Part shown: positions 36,616 through 44,157 of the stretch, one piece after another
How positions within the stretch are numbered: position 1 is the stretch's first letter
Layout of the letters: each line of letters begins with the position of its first letter
NCBI GenBank assembly: GCA_018266255.1
Contig: JAFEAT010000009.1
Span: 223,231-287,230, forward strand
Direction: 5' to 3'
Length of the DNA: 64,000 nucleotides
Source of the DNA: Cyanobacteria bacterium SZAS-4
GTDB lineage: Bacteria; Cyanobacteriota; Vampirovibrionia; Obscuribacterales; Obscuribacteraceae
Position numbers and translations under genes: made by a program
Notes under the pieces: model-generated
Told to the model about the DNA's origin: nothing
Databases searched by the model: none
What the model saw: only the letters and a program-made list of their open reading frames with translations

Positions 36616-38445
36616 CTAAGCAGCTTTATTTCCTGTTGCTTTTTCTAACAACGAATCAACCATATCACCAGGTCTGAACTCCAGCGCGGAGAAGGGAACG
36701 TAAGCGAGCATAACCATGAAGGCTGTGTAAACGATGGGTTCCCAGGCGCTGGAGGGATCGTAGCTACCGATATCCTTCAACCAATTGATTCGAGTGCACA
36801 TGCAAAGCAAGATGATGCACCACCAGAAACGCCAGAGAACCAGATCACAAAGAGCGTTAATCCAATTAGCAAAAATCGGTCGAAACAGAGTGCCTACGCC
36901 TTCGGGCCATGCGAACATTGCGGCAGCGACCGGTCCAAGTAAAAACAGGTAACAGACTGCCACGAGCTGGTAGGTTGTTAAAACCATCAGTGCCGTGTTG
37001 AGCAGTGCTTGCACGCCACCAAATACAGCGCGCCCAGTGGAAGCAGCGGTGGACTCGCTCTTATTGCGCGCCGCGACCTGAGCTGGTGTCATGTTTTTTG
37101 TCGGATTCATCAGATCTTGCGACCACTGATCGACAGTTTGCAGATCGATTGCTTGCTTAACAGCATCAGTCATCGAATTGCCAAAATCAATGGAATAGCT
37201 CACCATAAGCTGAATAGTGCCGAGCAAAAATATGGCGACCAGGGCTCGTAGAATTCCTTCGAACGGCTGCCAGGTTGATGCCATTGCAGAGGCGAAAGGT
37301 GCAGCAACATAATTGCGAGTTTGAGTCAGAACGGCACCAACCAGCAACAACAGCACTCCAAGCGGCAAGAAGAAAGCTTTGTACATCTGCTGAACGATCC
37401 AAACTGATTGTGAGAGTGTGCGCTGCACATCATCTTTTCGTGCCGGCGTCGCGACTATTTCATTGGCGACGTTAATCAAAGGGCTCGAAGTAGCGTGCAG
37501 GTTGGCTTGGAACTCCGCCGATGCTGCACCCTGGGTGGCGTCTGCCGTTTGCTGCGCTCCACCCTGGTAATTCGCCTGTGTTGTTTGCAAATTAGGGTTG
37601 AGCATTTGCTCTGTCGTTCTTTGAGTTGCAGAGAGACGGGCTGTCTGATCCACCAAATCACTGGCGGGAGCGCCGGTCAATATCCGTGGTGCGCCGTTGA
37701 AGATATTCACGTTCTGAGTATTTGAAAGGGGATTGTTTGGCAAAATGTGCATGTAGACAGACTGACCAGCTGGAGGTCCAAAACGGCTGCCCATCGGATT
37801 AGCCCCGTCGATCGTAAATTCAGGCTGCATAAAAGGCTGCGGTATCAAACCTGGTATCACTTGCTGCGCCGTTGCCGAGAATGCCGGAGTTGTGATCGAT
37901 GGACCTCTGCCAGAAACCCGAGTGCCAGCCTGGTTTGGCATCTGATATGTGGCGGTTGGATCTGCACCAATCTCCAGGGTGAATGGTTGCATCAGGTCGA
38001 ATTGCCCCATGTGAGGCGCCATTTGATAAAAGTTTTGCTTGATTCCAGCAAACGAATTGCTCAATAACGGATTGTATGAGATCGATGAAGTCCCACCGGA
38101 GAAGGAACCGGATGATGCACCGGAGAAGGATCCAGACGCCGAACCGGATGATGCACCGGAGAAGGATCCAGATGCCGAACCGGATGATGCACCGGATGAA
38201 GATGACGAGAAGCTACCAAATGATGATGATGATGATGATGATGATGAGCTACCGGATGATTTTGACGAGGAACCGCTGGATGATGCACGATCGTTTCTTT
38301 GAGAGTCACTTTGATCCGCTGGAACAGTCAGTGTGCTCCGCGACTTAGCTTGATGTGGTGTGCCTGCAAGGCAAATTGGAGTCGATGAGACGCCGACAAG
38401 TGCGAGCAGTGCTAACAGAGATTCCGTTCGTACAGTTCCAATCAT
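36616..38445 (-). CDS. VirB6/TrbL-like polytopic membrane protein with Ser-rich repeat domain
   Basis: A 609-residue protein with a signal-like N-terminus (LLALLALVGVSSTPICLAG). Residues about 45-130 are almost only Ser, Gly, Ala and Phe, including nine serines from a (TGA)9 tract and the 12-residue repeat GASSGSASGSFS. A Pro/Asn/Gln-rich region follows to about 330. The C-terminal 270 residues have about six helices: FFLPLGVLLLLVGAVLTQ, EGILRALVAIFLLGTIQL, YLFLLGPVAAAMFAWPEG and a Trp-rich pair. This core aligns with the divergent gene at 39142 and has the look of VirB6/TrbL channels of type IV secretion. No other secretion gene is adjacent, so that assignment is an inference. Confidence 0.75.
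   Translation of the reverse strand: MIGTVRTESLLALLALVGVSSTPICLAGTPHQAKSRSTLTVPADQSDSQRNDRASSSGSSSKSSGSSSSSSSSSSFGSFSSSSSGASSGSASGSFSGASSGSASGSFSGASSGSFSGGTSSISYNPLLSNSFAGIKQNFYQMAPHMGQFDLMQPFTLEIGADPTATYQMPNQAGTRVSGRGPSITTPAFSATAQQVIPGLIPQPFMQPEFTIDGANPMGSRFGPPAGQSVYMHILPNNPLSNTQNVNIFNGAPRILTGAPASDLVDQTARLSATQRTTEQMLNPNLQTTQANYQGGAQQTADATQGAASAEFQANLHATSSPLINVANEIVATPARKDDVQRTLSQSVWIVQQMYKAFFLPLGVLLLLVGAVLTQTRNYVAAPFASAMASTWQPFEGILRALVAIFLLGTIQLMVSYSIDFGNSMTDAVKQAIDLQTVDQWSQDLMNPTKNMTPAQVAARNKSESTAASTGRAVFGGVQALLNTALMVLTTYQLVAVCYLFLLGPVAAAMFAWPEGVGTLFRPIFANWINALCDLVLWRFWWCIILLCMCTRINWLKDIGSYDPSSAWEPIVYTAFMVMLAYVPFSALEFRPGDMVDSLLEKATGNKAA
38092..38197 (-). repeat. 36-base tandem repeats in the Ser-rich domain
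   Basis: Two full 36-base units (38111-38146 and 38147-38182), differing at one base, flanked by partial units. They encode a 12-residue Ser/Gly/Ala/Phe repeat in frame on the minus strand. Confidence 0.85.
38221..38247 (-). repeat. (TGA)9 trinucleotide tract encoding polyserine
   Basis: Nine perfect TGA units on the plus strand read as nine TCA serine codons on the coding strand. Pure codon repetition, unlike the mixed-codon polyglutamine at 1376, points to replication slippage and possible length variation between strains. Loss or gain keeps the frame. Confidence 0.85.
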
Positions 38446-38487
38446 TTCTTAACCGCCATGCTGATTTCCGTCGTCGCAACAAACGTT

Positions 38488-38688
38488 TTAGCAATTCGCC
38501 AGTGGTGGCAATCCGATACCAAAGTCATGTTGACTGGCGTAGAAAGCAACACTTTCCAGGTTGTCGTTTTGAGTGTTACGAGGGCGCAGACTGCTTGAAT
38601 TGTGCAGCATCTCGAAGCGTGGGTTGTTTGAGGCTGTACCATCCGCCATGCGTCTGAAGAATTCACGGATTGATTCAGAGTTGTTCAT
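38488..38688 (-). CDS. Small protein upstream of the VirB6-like gene, unknown function
   Basis: A 66-residue hydrophilic protein beginning MNNSESIREFFRRMADGT. The ATG has GAGGA about 8 bases upstream, a good ribosome binding site. It ends 42 bases before the VirB6-like start, so co-transcription is likely. A competing frame (GTG at about 38666, ending 38442 with an ATGA overlap onto the next gene) cannot be excluded. I recognise no family. Confidence 0.45.
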   Translation of the reverse strand: MNNSESIREFFRRMADGTASNNPRFEMLHNSSSLRPRNTQNDNLESVAFYASQHDFGIGLPPLANC

Positions 38689-39141
38689 GTCTTTTTCCTC
38701 AAGTGAAGACCTTAGTCGTTGAGACTAAGTGGTAGTAACAGTCGCGGAAGACGTTCAAAAGGGCGTTTGTTCACTGACAAAATCAGAATAGCTGGCAAGG
38801 CGTTACAACGTCCGGACATTTTTGTAACTAAATTGGGTAAGGCGAAATTTGTTGCAGGTTAGGGTTTCGAGGTTTGGTTTCCTCCAGGCGTCCTCGCATT
38901 TAGGTCGAAATTCCTTATATGAATGAACCGAATCGGCTTCGCTTTTGTAAGTTCATCCTTCTATAGCGAATTTGGAAAAATTGTTGAGCCGGTCTGGAGA
39001 CCGGCGGCCCCAGCCGGCTTGGAAGCCGGCGCTCCGTTGGTGTTTTGTTTGGTTTGGCTTACCAGAAAAGTACACAATTCGTTCCGGTGTTGTTTCTGCT
39101 TCGTTTGATAAGTTCTAGCTACGAACTTCGGGGAGATTGAA
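38689..39141. promoter_or_regulatory. Divergent control region between the two VirB6-like units
   Basis: A 453-base region without a convincing gene. It contains CTTAGTC-GTTGA-GACTAAG (38711-38729), a hairpin in the leader of the leftward unit. GTTACAA-N13-TTGTAAC (38802-38828) has a TCCGGA palindrome near its centre and looks like an operator. A double GC-rich hairpin lies at 38988-39030. GGGGAGA just before 39142 is the rightward ribosome binding site. A 61-codon frame at 38923 runs through the hairpins and is not supported. Confidence 0.5.
38988..39030. repeat. REP-like double hairpin
   Basis: Two adjacent perfect hairpins, GCCGGTC-TGGA-GACCGGC type (38988-39005) and GCCGGCTT-GG-AAGCCGGC (39013-39030), separated by GGCCCCA. 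The GC content is well above the surroundings. The form resembles bacterial REP/palindromic unit elements that occur many times per genome; only one copy is in the window. Confidence 0.6.
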
Positions 39142-42100
39142 ATGATTGCTAGCGCTCCATCAGTGACTAAAGCTTTGTGGATGGCACTTCTTCTAACTGT
39201 TTGTCTGCAGATGAACGCGTTTGCTGCGAATGCAGACCAATCAGAACAACAACAGGACCAGAAGAAGCGTGACATTACTACCGGCAACGGTGCTACTAGC
39301 AATCCATTCGGTGGAACATTCGGCGGATTCTCCGGCTTTTTCAATCCATCAGCAATCAGTTCAGCTGCATCTGGAATTTCATCAAGTGCAACATCTGCGG
39401 CGAGTGTCGGACGCACCTCGCTCAATTCAATGGCTGACCAGTACCTGCAACAGTACCCTGAAGCGAAGTTTCTTAGAGATGATGATATTCGCGATGCAAA
39501 CAACAATGCAATTCCTGGTTTGGTCAATCCAGCGCTGATTCCTGGAGCATCTCCGTTTGGAACGTTGTTTCCCCCCACGCCATCAGCGGCGATGTCTTTT
39601 CCAGTAAAAAGCAGATTGGAACAAGCCATGATTACCGCAGGGTTGACGCAAATAGGTGGTTACAGCGGTCAACAACCTTCCGATCTCAAAAACTATTTGG
39701 GAAACGTCGTGGCAGGAAGTCTCATGACTCGCTCACTGCAGTATCCAGTCAACGCGGCAAATCAAGCCCGAGCGCAAGCAGTAGGACAGTCGCAAGCGAT
39801 GACTAATGCCATGGGCGACATGTCAAAAGCCCAGGCAGCAAGCGCGATTGGCTACTGTTCTAGCTACCTGCAAAACTTTACGACCGACGACGGCAACCGC
39901 TGGAATAAAATTCGCAACGGGCTCTTCGTGCCAATCGCCATCCTTTTGCTTTTGCCTGGTGCTGTTCTCACCCAGGTGCGAGCCATGGTTGTAGCTGGAA
40001 ACCCAGTGCTATCTGACCCCACGAAGGGTGAAATCAATCCTTTGGAAGGATTACTGCGGGCTGTGGTGGCAATCTTCTTGATTCCTGCCACATACCTCGT
40101 TGTTAATTACGGAATTGATTTCTCGAATTCTATTGTTGATTCAATCGCTCAGACTTACCAGACCATCATGGGCTCCAACATGTATCAAGACGCCCTGGGC
40201 ACCGAAGTAAACGCTTTCAACGTTCGCACACCTAAGCAAAATCAAAATGCAGGTGCTGTAAGAGAGTGGCCGCAACAACCGATCACAGGCATCCCGTCAC
40301 TAGAAAATGCTCTGTTCAGAACATTGGATCCTGTTACCGGTCAACCAATCCCAGGCAAGACAGACGAAGCAATGCCTGCGGCAGCCGTAGCTGCGCGTCA
40401 GCTCTCGTTTGGAGCCAATGCAGGACTCACCGCAGCATGGAACATTCTCTGTGCGTTCCAAATGGCTTATCTTGGTTACTTGTTCTTTGTTGGACCGATT
40501 GCCGCTGCACTCTGGGTTTGGCCGATGAGTAATCTTCGCGCCGCTTTTCCAAACTGGGTCGAAGGTGTGATTACTCTCTGCTTCTGGAGCCTGTTCTGGA
40601 ACACCGCCATTTTGCTGATGGCATGCTTCAAGGGCTCACAAGAAAGCAGCACCGTCATCACCACCGCATTGAATTTTCTCGCTACAGCCTCGGTCAAATA
40701 CGCGTTCGACTTTGCCAACCTGGTCAAAGCGGCCGGTCAACAAGCTGGCTCTAAAGCCATGGAAGGAGCCAACGGCGGCAAGGGTGGTGGAGCAGGCGGT
40801 AAAGGAAGTCAGGGCAAGGCGGGAGCAAATGCCGGTCAGAGCAACGCCGCTGCTGCCCAGGCTGGTGCAAATCAACCTGGTGGAGCAATGCCAGGCACCA
40901 CCGAGCAAGACACTATCGCTCAACCTGCAGCCCTGACTGCCGCACCGCAGCCATTCGCTCCAAACGGACCAAGCCCAGGTCTGACGCCTTCAGAGCCAAT
41001 TCAAACAGTTACAGCAGCTGCATATCACACCATGCCTCAACCAGAACCGCAGGAAATGCCACCTCTGGCAGTAGCACCAAATTCAGTGCGCACAGAAAAT
41101 ATGTCACTGGGCGAAAGCGGTTTCACAGTCAGCCGCAGCCTTAACGAAGAAGGTCAGCCAGTCGACGACCTGCGCGCTCCGAACGGCGAAATCATTGCCC
41201 ACGACATCTCCGATACCGCCACCGCATCCTTCCAAAATCAAGAATACGATCTCGCCAGAATCAACACTGGTAATGGAACTCAGTACACACTGACCAACCA
41301 CGAAAACCCTTCGCAAACTTTCACGGCAATGATGCCACCATCAGATAGATTGCAATCGGCAGCCAATCTCGGTGGCACACTGAGTGGAACTGGCAACTTG
41401 GCAGAAGATTCAATCGCTTTGCGATCCGGCTCTGGCACGCTACTTCTGGAAGATGGCGGAAACACCGTTCTCATCCCACAAGGCGACAATCAAAATTCCT
41501 ACGACATGTTGACCGTACAACCGGGAGCAGCACCAGGCACTTTCACTGGCGGCGGTCAAACAGTGTCACTGTCGCAAAATCAAAACGGAGACCGTGTGGT
41601 TTCCTTGCACGGACAAAATGGCTCCGCTGAATCATTCACTGTCAGAATGACCGGTGACGGCGCCTACACCGTCGCCCATGCAGTTAACGGACAATTGGCA
41701 GACAACACATACGTCTCAACCGACGGACAAAGCACCTATTACGCTAAATATGACGCAGCCGGTCAGCTTACTGATATGGACCAAATCACAGGGAATCAAA
41801 TCAACAGCACATTGTACGGAGACAATTCCACACTGCTTGGCTCTGTCAACACGACATACGACGTGGCAGGCAATTCCAGTTCAACCTACCATCAACCAGA
41901 TGGCACACTCACAGCTAGCGCCACACACATGTTCAAACCAGAAGGCGGATACGTCGACACCGTAAGAAACAGTGATGGCATAGTGGTCAGCGTACAAGAT
42001 GTGGGTCCCGGTCAATCATCTGCCGGCGTCTATGCGCCGATTAGCAGCTACGAACCTTCGAATGCAGTTACACAGGAGTATCATTCTTCCGCATCGACTA

Positions 42101-42903
42101 GCGCTAATTACACCCAAGACTCAACACAAAATGTGGTTGAAACTTCTTCTCCGATGGCTACGCAGGCAGCAGCCTTGCTCTATCGCGATGCACAATCAGC
42201 GATTGCTCATCAACCTGCTTCTCCTGCACCTGCACCAGCACCAGCCACGGTGCCAGTTCAAGCTCCTGCTCGCGCTCGCGACACATCTGATGTGCATGGA
42301 ATCGTTGCCGCCAACAACTCGAATATGCGCAGCTTCAGAACGATATCAGCCATCCTGGCTGCCACCGCTCCAGCCAATGCAGCTGCCCGACCAGTTCATG
42401 CAGTCGATGCAGTCGAACACGTCGCAGACCCACTCGCAATCGCGACAAAACGTTCTGACGCCGCGCTAGCCCGAGATCAATACGACGCCAATGTTGAAAC
42501 ACGAAGTCAATCGCAAAACGCAAATCAAGTTGCATCCGCACCGGCACAGGAACTCTACAACACAGGCGTGTCATCGGTGTTGGCTCGATTCAAAAATAGC
42601 GCTGACGTGAATTCCGTCCTGATCCGCAATCAGAATAGAGAAAACATGCAATCTGAATCGCTCAGAGAAAGAAACACAATCAACGATGCATCCAACTATC
42701 AGACGCTGAACTCCTTGCTCAGCCTGGGTCATATTCAACAAGCGCGATTGATTTTGCCGATCATTCAACAAGAATTAGCGACACAGCATCGCTCTGACAA
42801 CACAAATCGCATGGTCGACGCTTACGTACAACTGCTCAAGCAATACAGCATGAATGACGAAGCGAGACTCATGGGTAACAATTCAGCCACTATTGACCGC
42901 TAG
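39142..42903 (+). CDS. Extended VirB6/TrbL-like membrane protein with long beta-rich C-terminal domain
   Basis: A 1253-residue protein with a signal-like N-terminus (LWMALLLTVCLQMNAFAA). Residues about 250-530 are the membrane core shared with the 36616 gene: GLFVPIAILLLLPGAVLTQ, EGLLRAVVAIFLIPATYLVV, IDFSNSIVDS and YLFFVGPIAAALWVWP. A Gly/Ala/Gln linker follows (about 545-600). About 450 residues of beta-rich repeats with YD/RHS-like phrases come next (YYAKYDAAGQLTDMD; TTYDVAGNSSSTYHQPDGT). A Pro/Ala hinge and a helical tail end the protein. VirB6 proteins with long extracytoplasmic extensions are known in Rickettsiales. GGGGAGA 7 bases before the ATG supports the start. Confidence 0.78.
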   Translation: MIASAPSVTKALWMALLLTVCLQMNAFAANADQSEQQQDQKKRDITTGNGATSNPFGGTFGGFSGFFNPSAISSAASGISSSATSAASVGRTSLNSMADQYLQQYPEAKFLRDDDIRDANNNAIPGLVNPALIPGASPFGTLFPPTPSAAMSFPVKSRLEQAMITAGLTQIGGYSGQQPSDLKNYLGNVVAGSLMTRSLQYPVNAANQARAQAVGQSQAMTNAMGDMSKAQAASAIGYCSSYLQNFTTDDGNRWNKIRNGLFVPIAILLLLPGAVLTQVRAMVVAGNPVLSDPTKGEINPLEGLLRAVVAIFLIPATYLVVNYGIDFSNSIVDSIAQTYQTIMGSNMYQDALGTEVNAFNVRTPKQNQNAGAVREWPQQPITGIPSLENALFRTLDPVTGQPIPGKTDEAMPAAAVAARQLSFGANAGLTAAWNILCAFQMAYLGYLFFVGPIAAALWVWPMSNLRAAFPNWVEGVITLCFWSLFWNTAILLMACFKGSQESSTVITTALNFLATASVKYAFDFANLVKAAGQQAGSKAMEGANGGKGGGAGGKGSQGKAGANAGQSNAAAAQAGANQPGGAMPGTTEQDTIAQPAALTAAPQPFAPNGPSPGLTPSEPIQTVTAAAYHTMPQPEPQEMPPLAVAPNSVRTENMSLGESGFTVSRSLNEEGQPVDDLRAPNGEIIAHDISDTATASFQNQEYDLARINTGNGTQYTLTNHENPSQTFTAMMPPSDRLQSAANLGGTLSGTGNLAEDSIALRSGSGTLLLEDGGNTVLIPQGDNQNSYDMLTVQPGAAPGTFTGGGQTVSLSQNQNGDRVVSLHGQNGSAESFTVRMTGDGAYTVAHAVNGQLADNTYVSTDGQSTYYAKYDAAGQLTDMDQITGNQINSTLYGDNSTLLGSVNTTYDVAGNSSSTYHQPDGTLTASATHMFKPEGGYVDTVRNSDGIVVSVQDVGPGQSSAGVYAPISSYEPSNAVTQEYHSSASTSANYTQDSTQNVVETSSPMATQAAALLYRDAQSAIAHQPASPAPAPAPATVPVQAPARARDTSDVHGIVAANNSNMRSFRTISAILAATAPANAAARPVHAVDAVEHVADPLAIATKRSDAALARDQYDANVETRSQSQNANQVASAPAQELYNTGVSSVLARFKNSADVNSVLIRNQNRENMQSESLRERNTINDASNYQTLNSLLSLGHIQQARLILPIIQQELATQHRSDNTNRMVDAYVQLLKQYSMNDEARLMGNNSATIDR

Positions 42904-43178
42904 ATTTACTTCAAAAGCTTCACTGGTCGAACACACAAAACTTACTTGACTTCAAAAGGAGATCTGTTATGGTTTATGAGCCCCCTCTCATATGCCGAAT
43001 CGGAACCAATTAGCTCTGAAGCGTTGTTTCGCGCCATTCTAGTCGAATGGAAGGCGATTCATGGCACGACAGAATTCGTGTCCAACTGCTTCACCTGAGC
43101 TAGGAATCCAGACATCACTCGATCGCTTACTCGCAAAATTTGGACTCACTAGACTCCAGATGTTTGCCGTAGAAGAGC
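42904..43178 (+). other. Intergenic region with short, possibly broken reading frames
   Basis: AAGGAGAT is correctly spaced before an ATG at 42970 that reads only 14 codons. An overlapping frame from 42976 to 43098 reads 40 codons (MSPLSYAESEPISSEALFRA...). A third ATG at 43160 reads 8 codons into the next gene. Either these are leader peptides or the remains of a small gene broken by frameshifts. ACTTCAAAAG is repeated at 42909 and 42951. Confidence 0.3.
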
Positions 43179-43946
43179 GTGTTTAAATGGCTGCAAAAAA
43201 TGCTCAGTAACGCAATCAAACTGATCGATGAAAGTCTATCGTCACATACGATATTAGTATCAGATGCCATCATTGCGTTGAGCAAACTAGTCAACAAAAT
43301 AGCTTCAGACGATGCACTTAGTCCGTCGGAAACAGTCTATTTCATTGACGCAGCAGGCTCCTTGAATAAAGAGTTACTCGGGTACGAGCATCCAGATTGG
43401 AATCTAGAAAGTCCTTATCGAAAATGCGACGCCGAAATCGTCCGGAAAGTTACTGATGGAGAATCGAGTTCTTACAAATTCTTGTCCACCGAATGTTTTG
43501 TTGCCGTATGGGGTGCGCAACAAATTGAGGCACATCTTTCTGAAGTGATGAATATGGGTGTCTTCACAACAGGTGATGATGAGCTGATCGTAAATGAAGT
43601 GAATGCGCTATCAAAAACAAATTACGTTCTCTACACCGAAAGCGGAATAAGCAGCGATTTATGGCTCAGGTTCAGCATCATGGAGATGGTGCGCATCTAT
43701 TTCGAAATCAAAGCAGTTATGGGCGAAATGTGCAGAGTGCTGGTAGAGATTTTAGAAAATCGCGTCGCCATCTTCAACGCAGACCCAGCGCACGCTGATT
43801 TAGCGCAAGCGGACCCATTGCACGCCGTGCCCATGCATGTCGAGCCTGCGCACACAACCATGGAAGCCGCTAACGCCCAGTATCAGGAGAGTCCGTTTGC
43901 TAGCAACGGAACTCTTGACTTCACGGCAGGATCTGGTAAGGTCTAA
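43179..43946 (+). CDS. Uncharacterised protein with His/Ala/Asp/Pro-rich tail
   Basis: A 255-residue protein that I do not recognise. The first 190 residues are mainly helical, with an amphipathic start (FKWLQKMLSNAIKLIDESL), an acidic middle and LRFSIMEMVRIYFEIKAVMGEM. Residues about 205-230 contain a degenerate repeat of the type HA(D/V)P (DPAHADLAQADPLHAVPMH). There is no signal peptide or membrane helix. The start is GTG at 43179 with GAAGAG just before it; ATG at 43200 is an alternative. It lies between the extended VirB6-like gene and the beta-helix/SGNH gene on the same strand and could be an accessory protein. Confidence 0.65.
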   Translation: MFKWLQKMLSNAIKLIDESLSSHTILVSDAIIALSKLVNKIASDDALSPSETVYFIDAAGSLNKELLGYEHPDWNLESPYRKCDAEIVRKVTDGESSSYKFLSTECFVAVWGAQQIEAHLSEVMNMGVFTTGDDELIVNEVNALSKTNYVLYTESGISSDLWLRFSIMEMVRIYFEIKAVMGEMCRVLVEILENRVAIFNADPAHADLAQADPLHAVPMHVEPAHTTMEAANAQYQESPFASNGTLDFTAGSGKV

Positions 43947-43986
43947 GAGCCCATACTTAATATCTCTCGGACCGAGCACTCGCCCC

Positions 43987-44009
43987 GACGCGCACTGCGC
44001 GTCAGTTTT
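43987..44009 (+). terminator. Intrinsic terminator after the 43179 gene
   Basis: A perfect 7-pair GC-rich stem GACGCGC-ACT-GCGCGTC (43987-44003) followed by AGTTTT, 40 bases after the stop codon. Confidence 0.65.
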
Positions 44010-44094
44010 GCGTCGAAGCATGCACAAGAACAGAACACAAAAGTTCCGTTGTGAAAGCATGTCATCCTGAAAAATGCGAGTCGAGACGCGCGAA

Positions 44095-44113
44095 GCGGAA
44101 CCTCAGGTTCCGC
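44095..44113. repeat. Strong hairpin in the leader of the beta-helix gene
   Basis: GCGGAACC-TCA-GGTTCCGC is a perfect 8-pair stem with a 3-base loop. It is flanked by two similar phrases (AAGCATGTCATCCTG at about 44056, AAGCGTGTCGTCATG at about 44120). No T run follows. It may be an mRNA leader structure or a dispersed palindromic element. Confidence 0.5.
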
Positions 44114-44157
44114 CGCAAAAGCGTGTCGTCATGCGCCGAGAACAAAGGAGATTCTAG

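Noticed and set aside
38092..38197. Possible CRISPR array (36-base repeats)
   Set aside because: Tandem without spacers and coding in frame for Ser/Gly repeats.
38039..38348. Asp/Glu/Pro-rich and Met/Arg-rich plus-strand frames, and an extra minus-strand frame, over the Ser-rich repeats
   Set aside because: They are by-products of the 36-base and TGA repeats; the true frame is the long membrane protein on the minus strand.
38442..38666. 74-codon frame (GTG start) ending with ATGA overlap on the VirB6-like gene
   Set aside because: It has a weaker start and less protein-like composition (Cys/Thr/Trp-rich) than the 66-codon frame; kept only as an alternative.
38923..39108. 61-codon frame on the plus strand
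   Set aside because: It runs through the double hairpin, has no ribosome binding site and no protein-like pattern.
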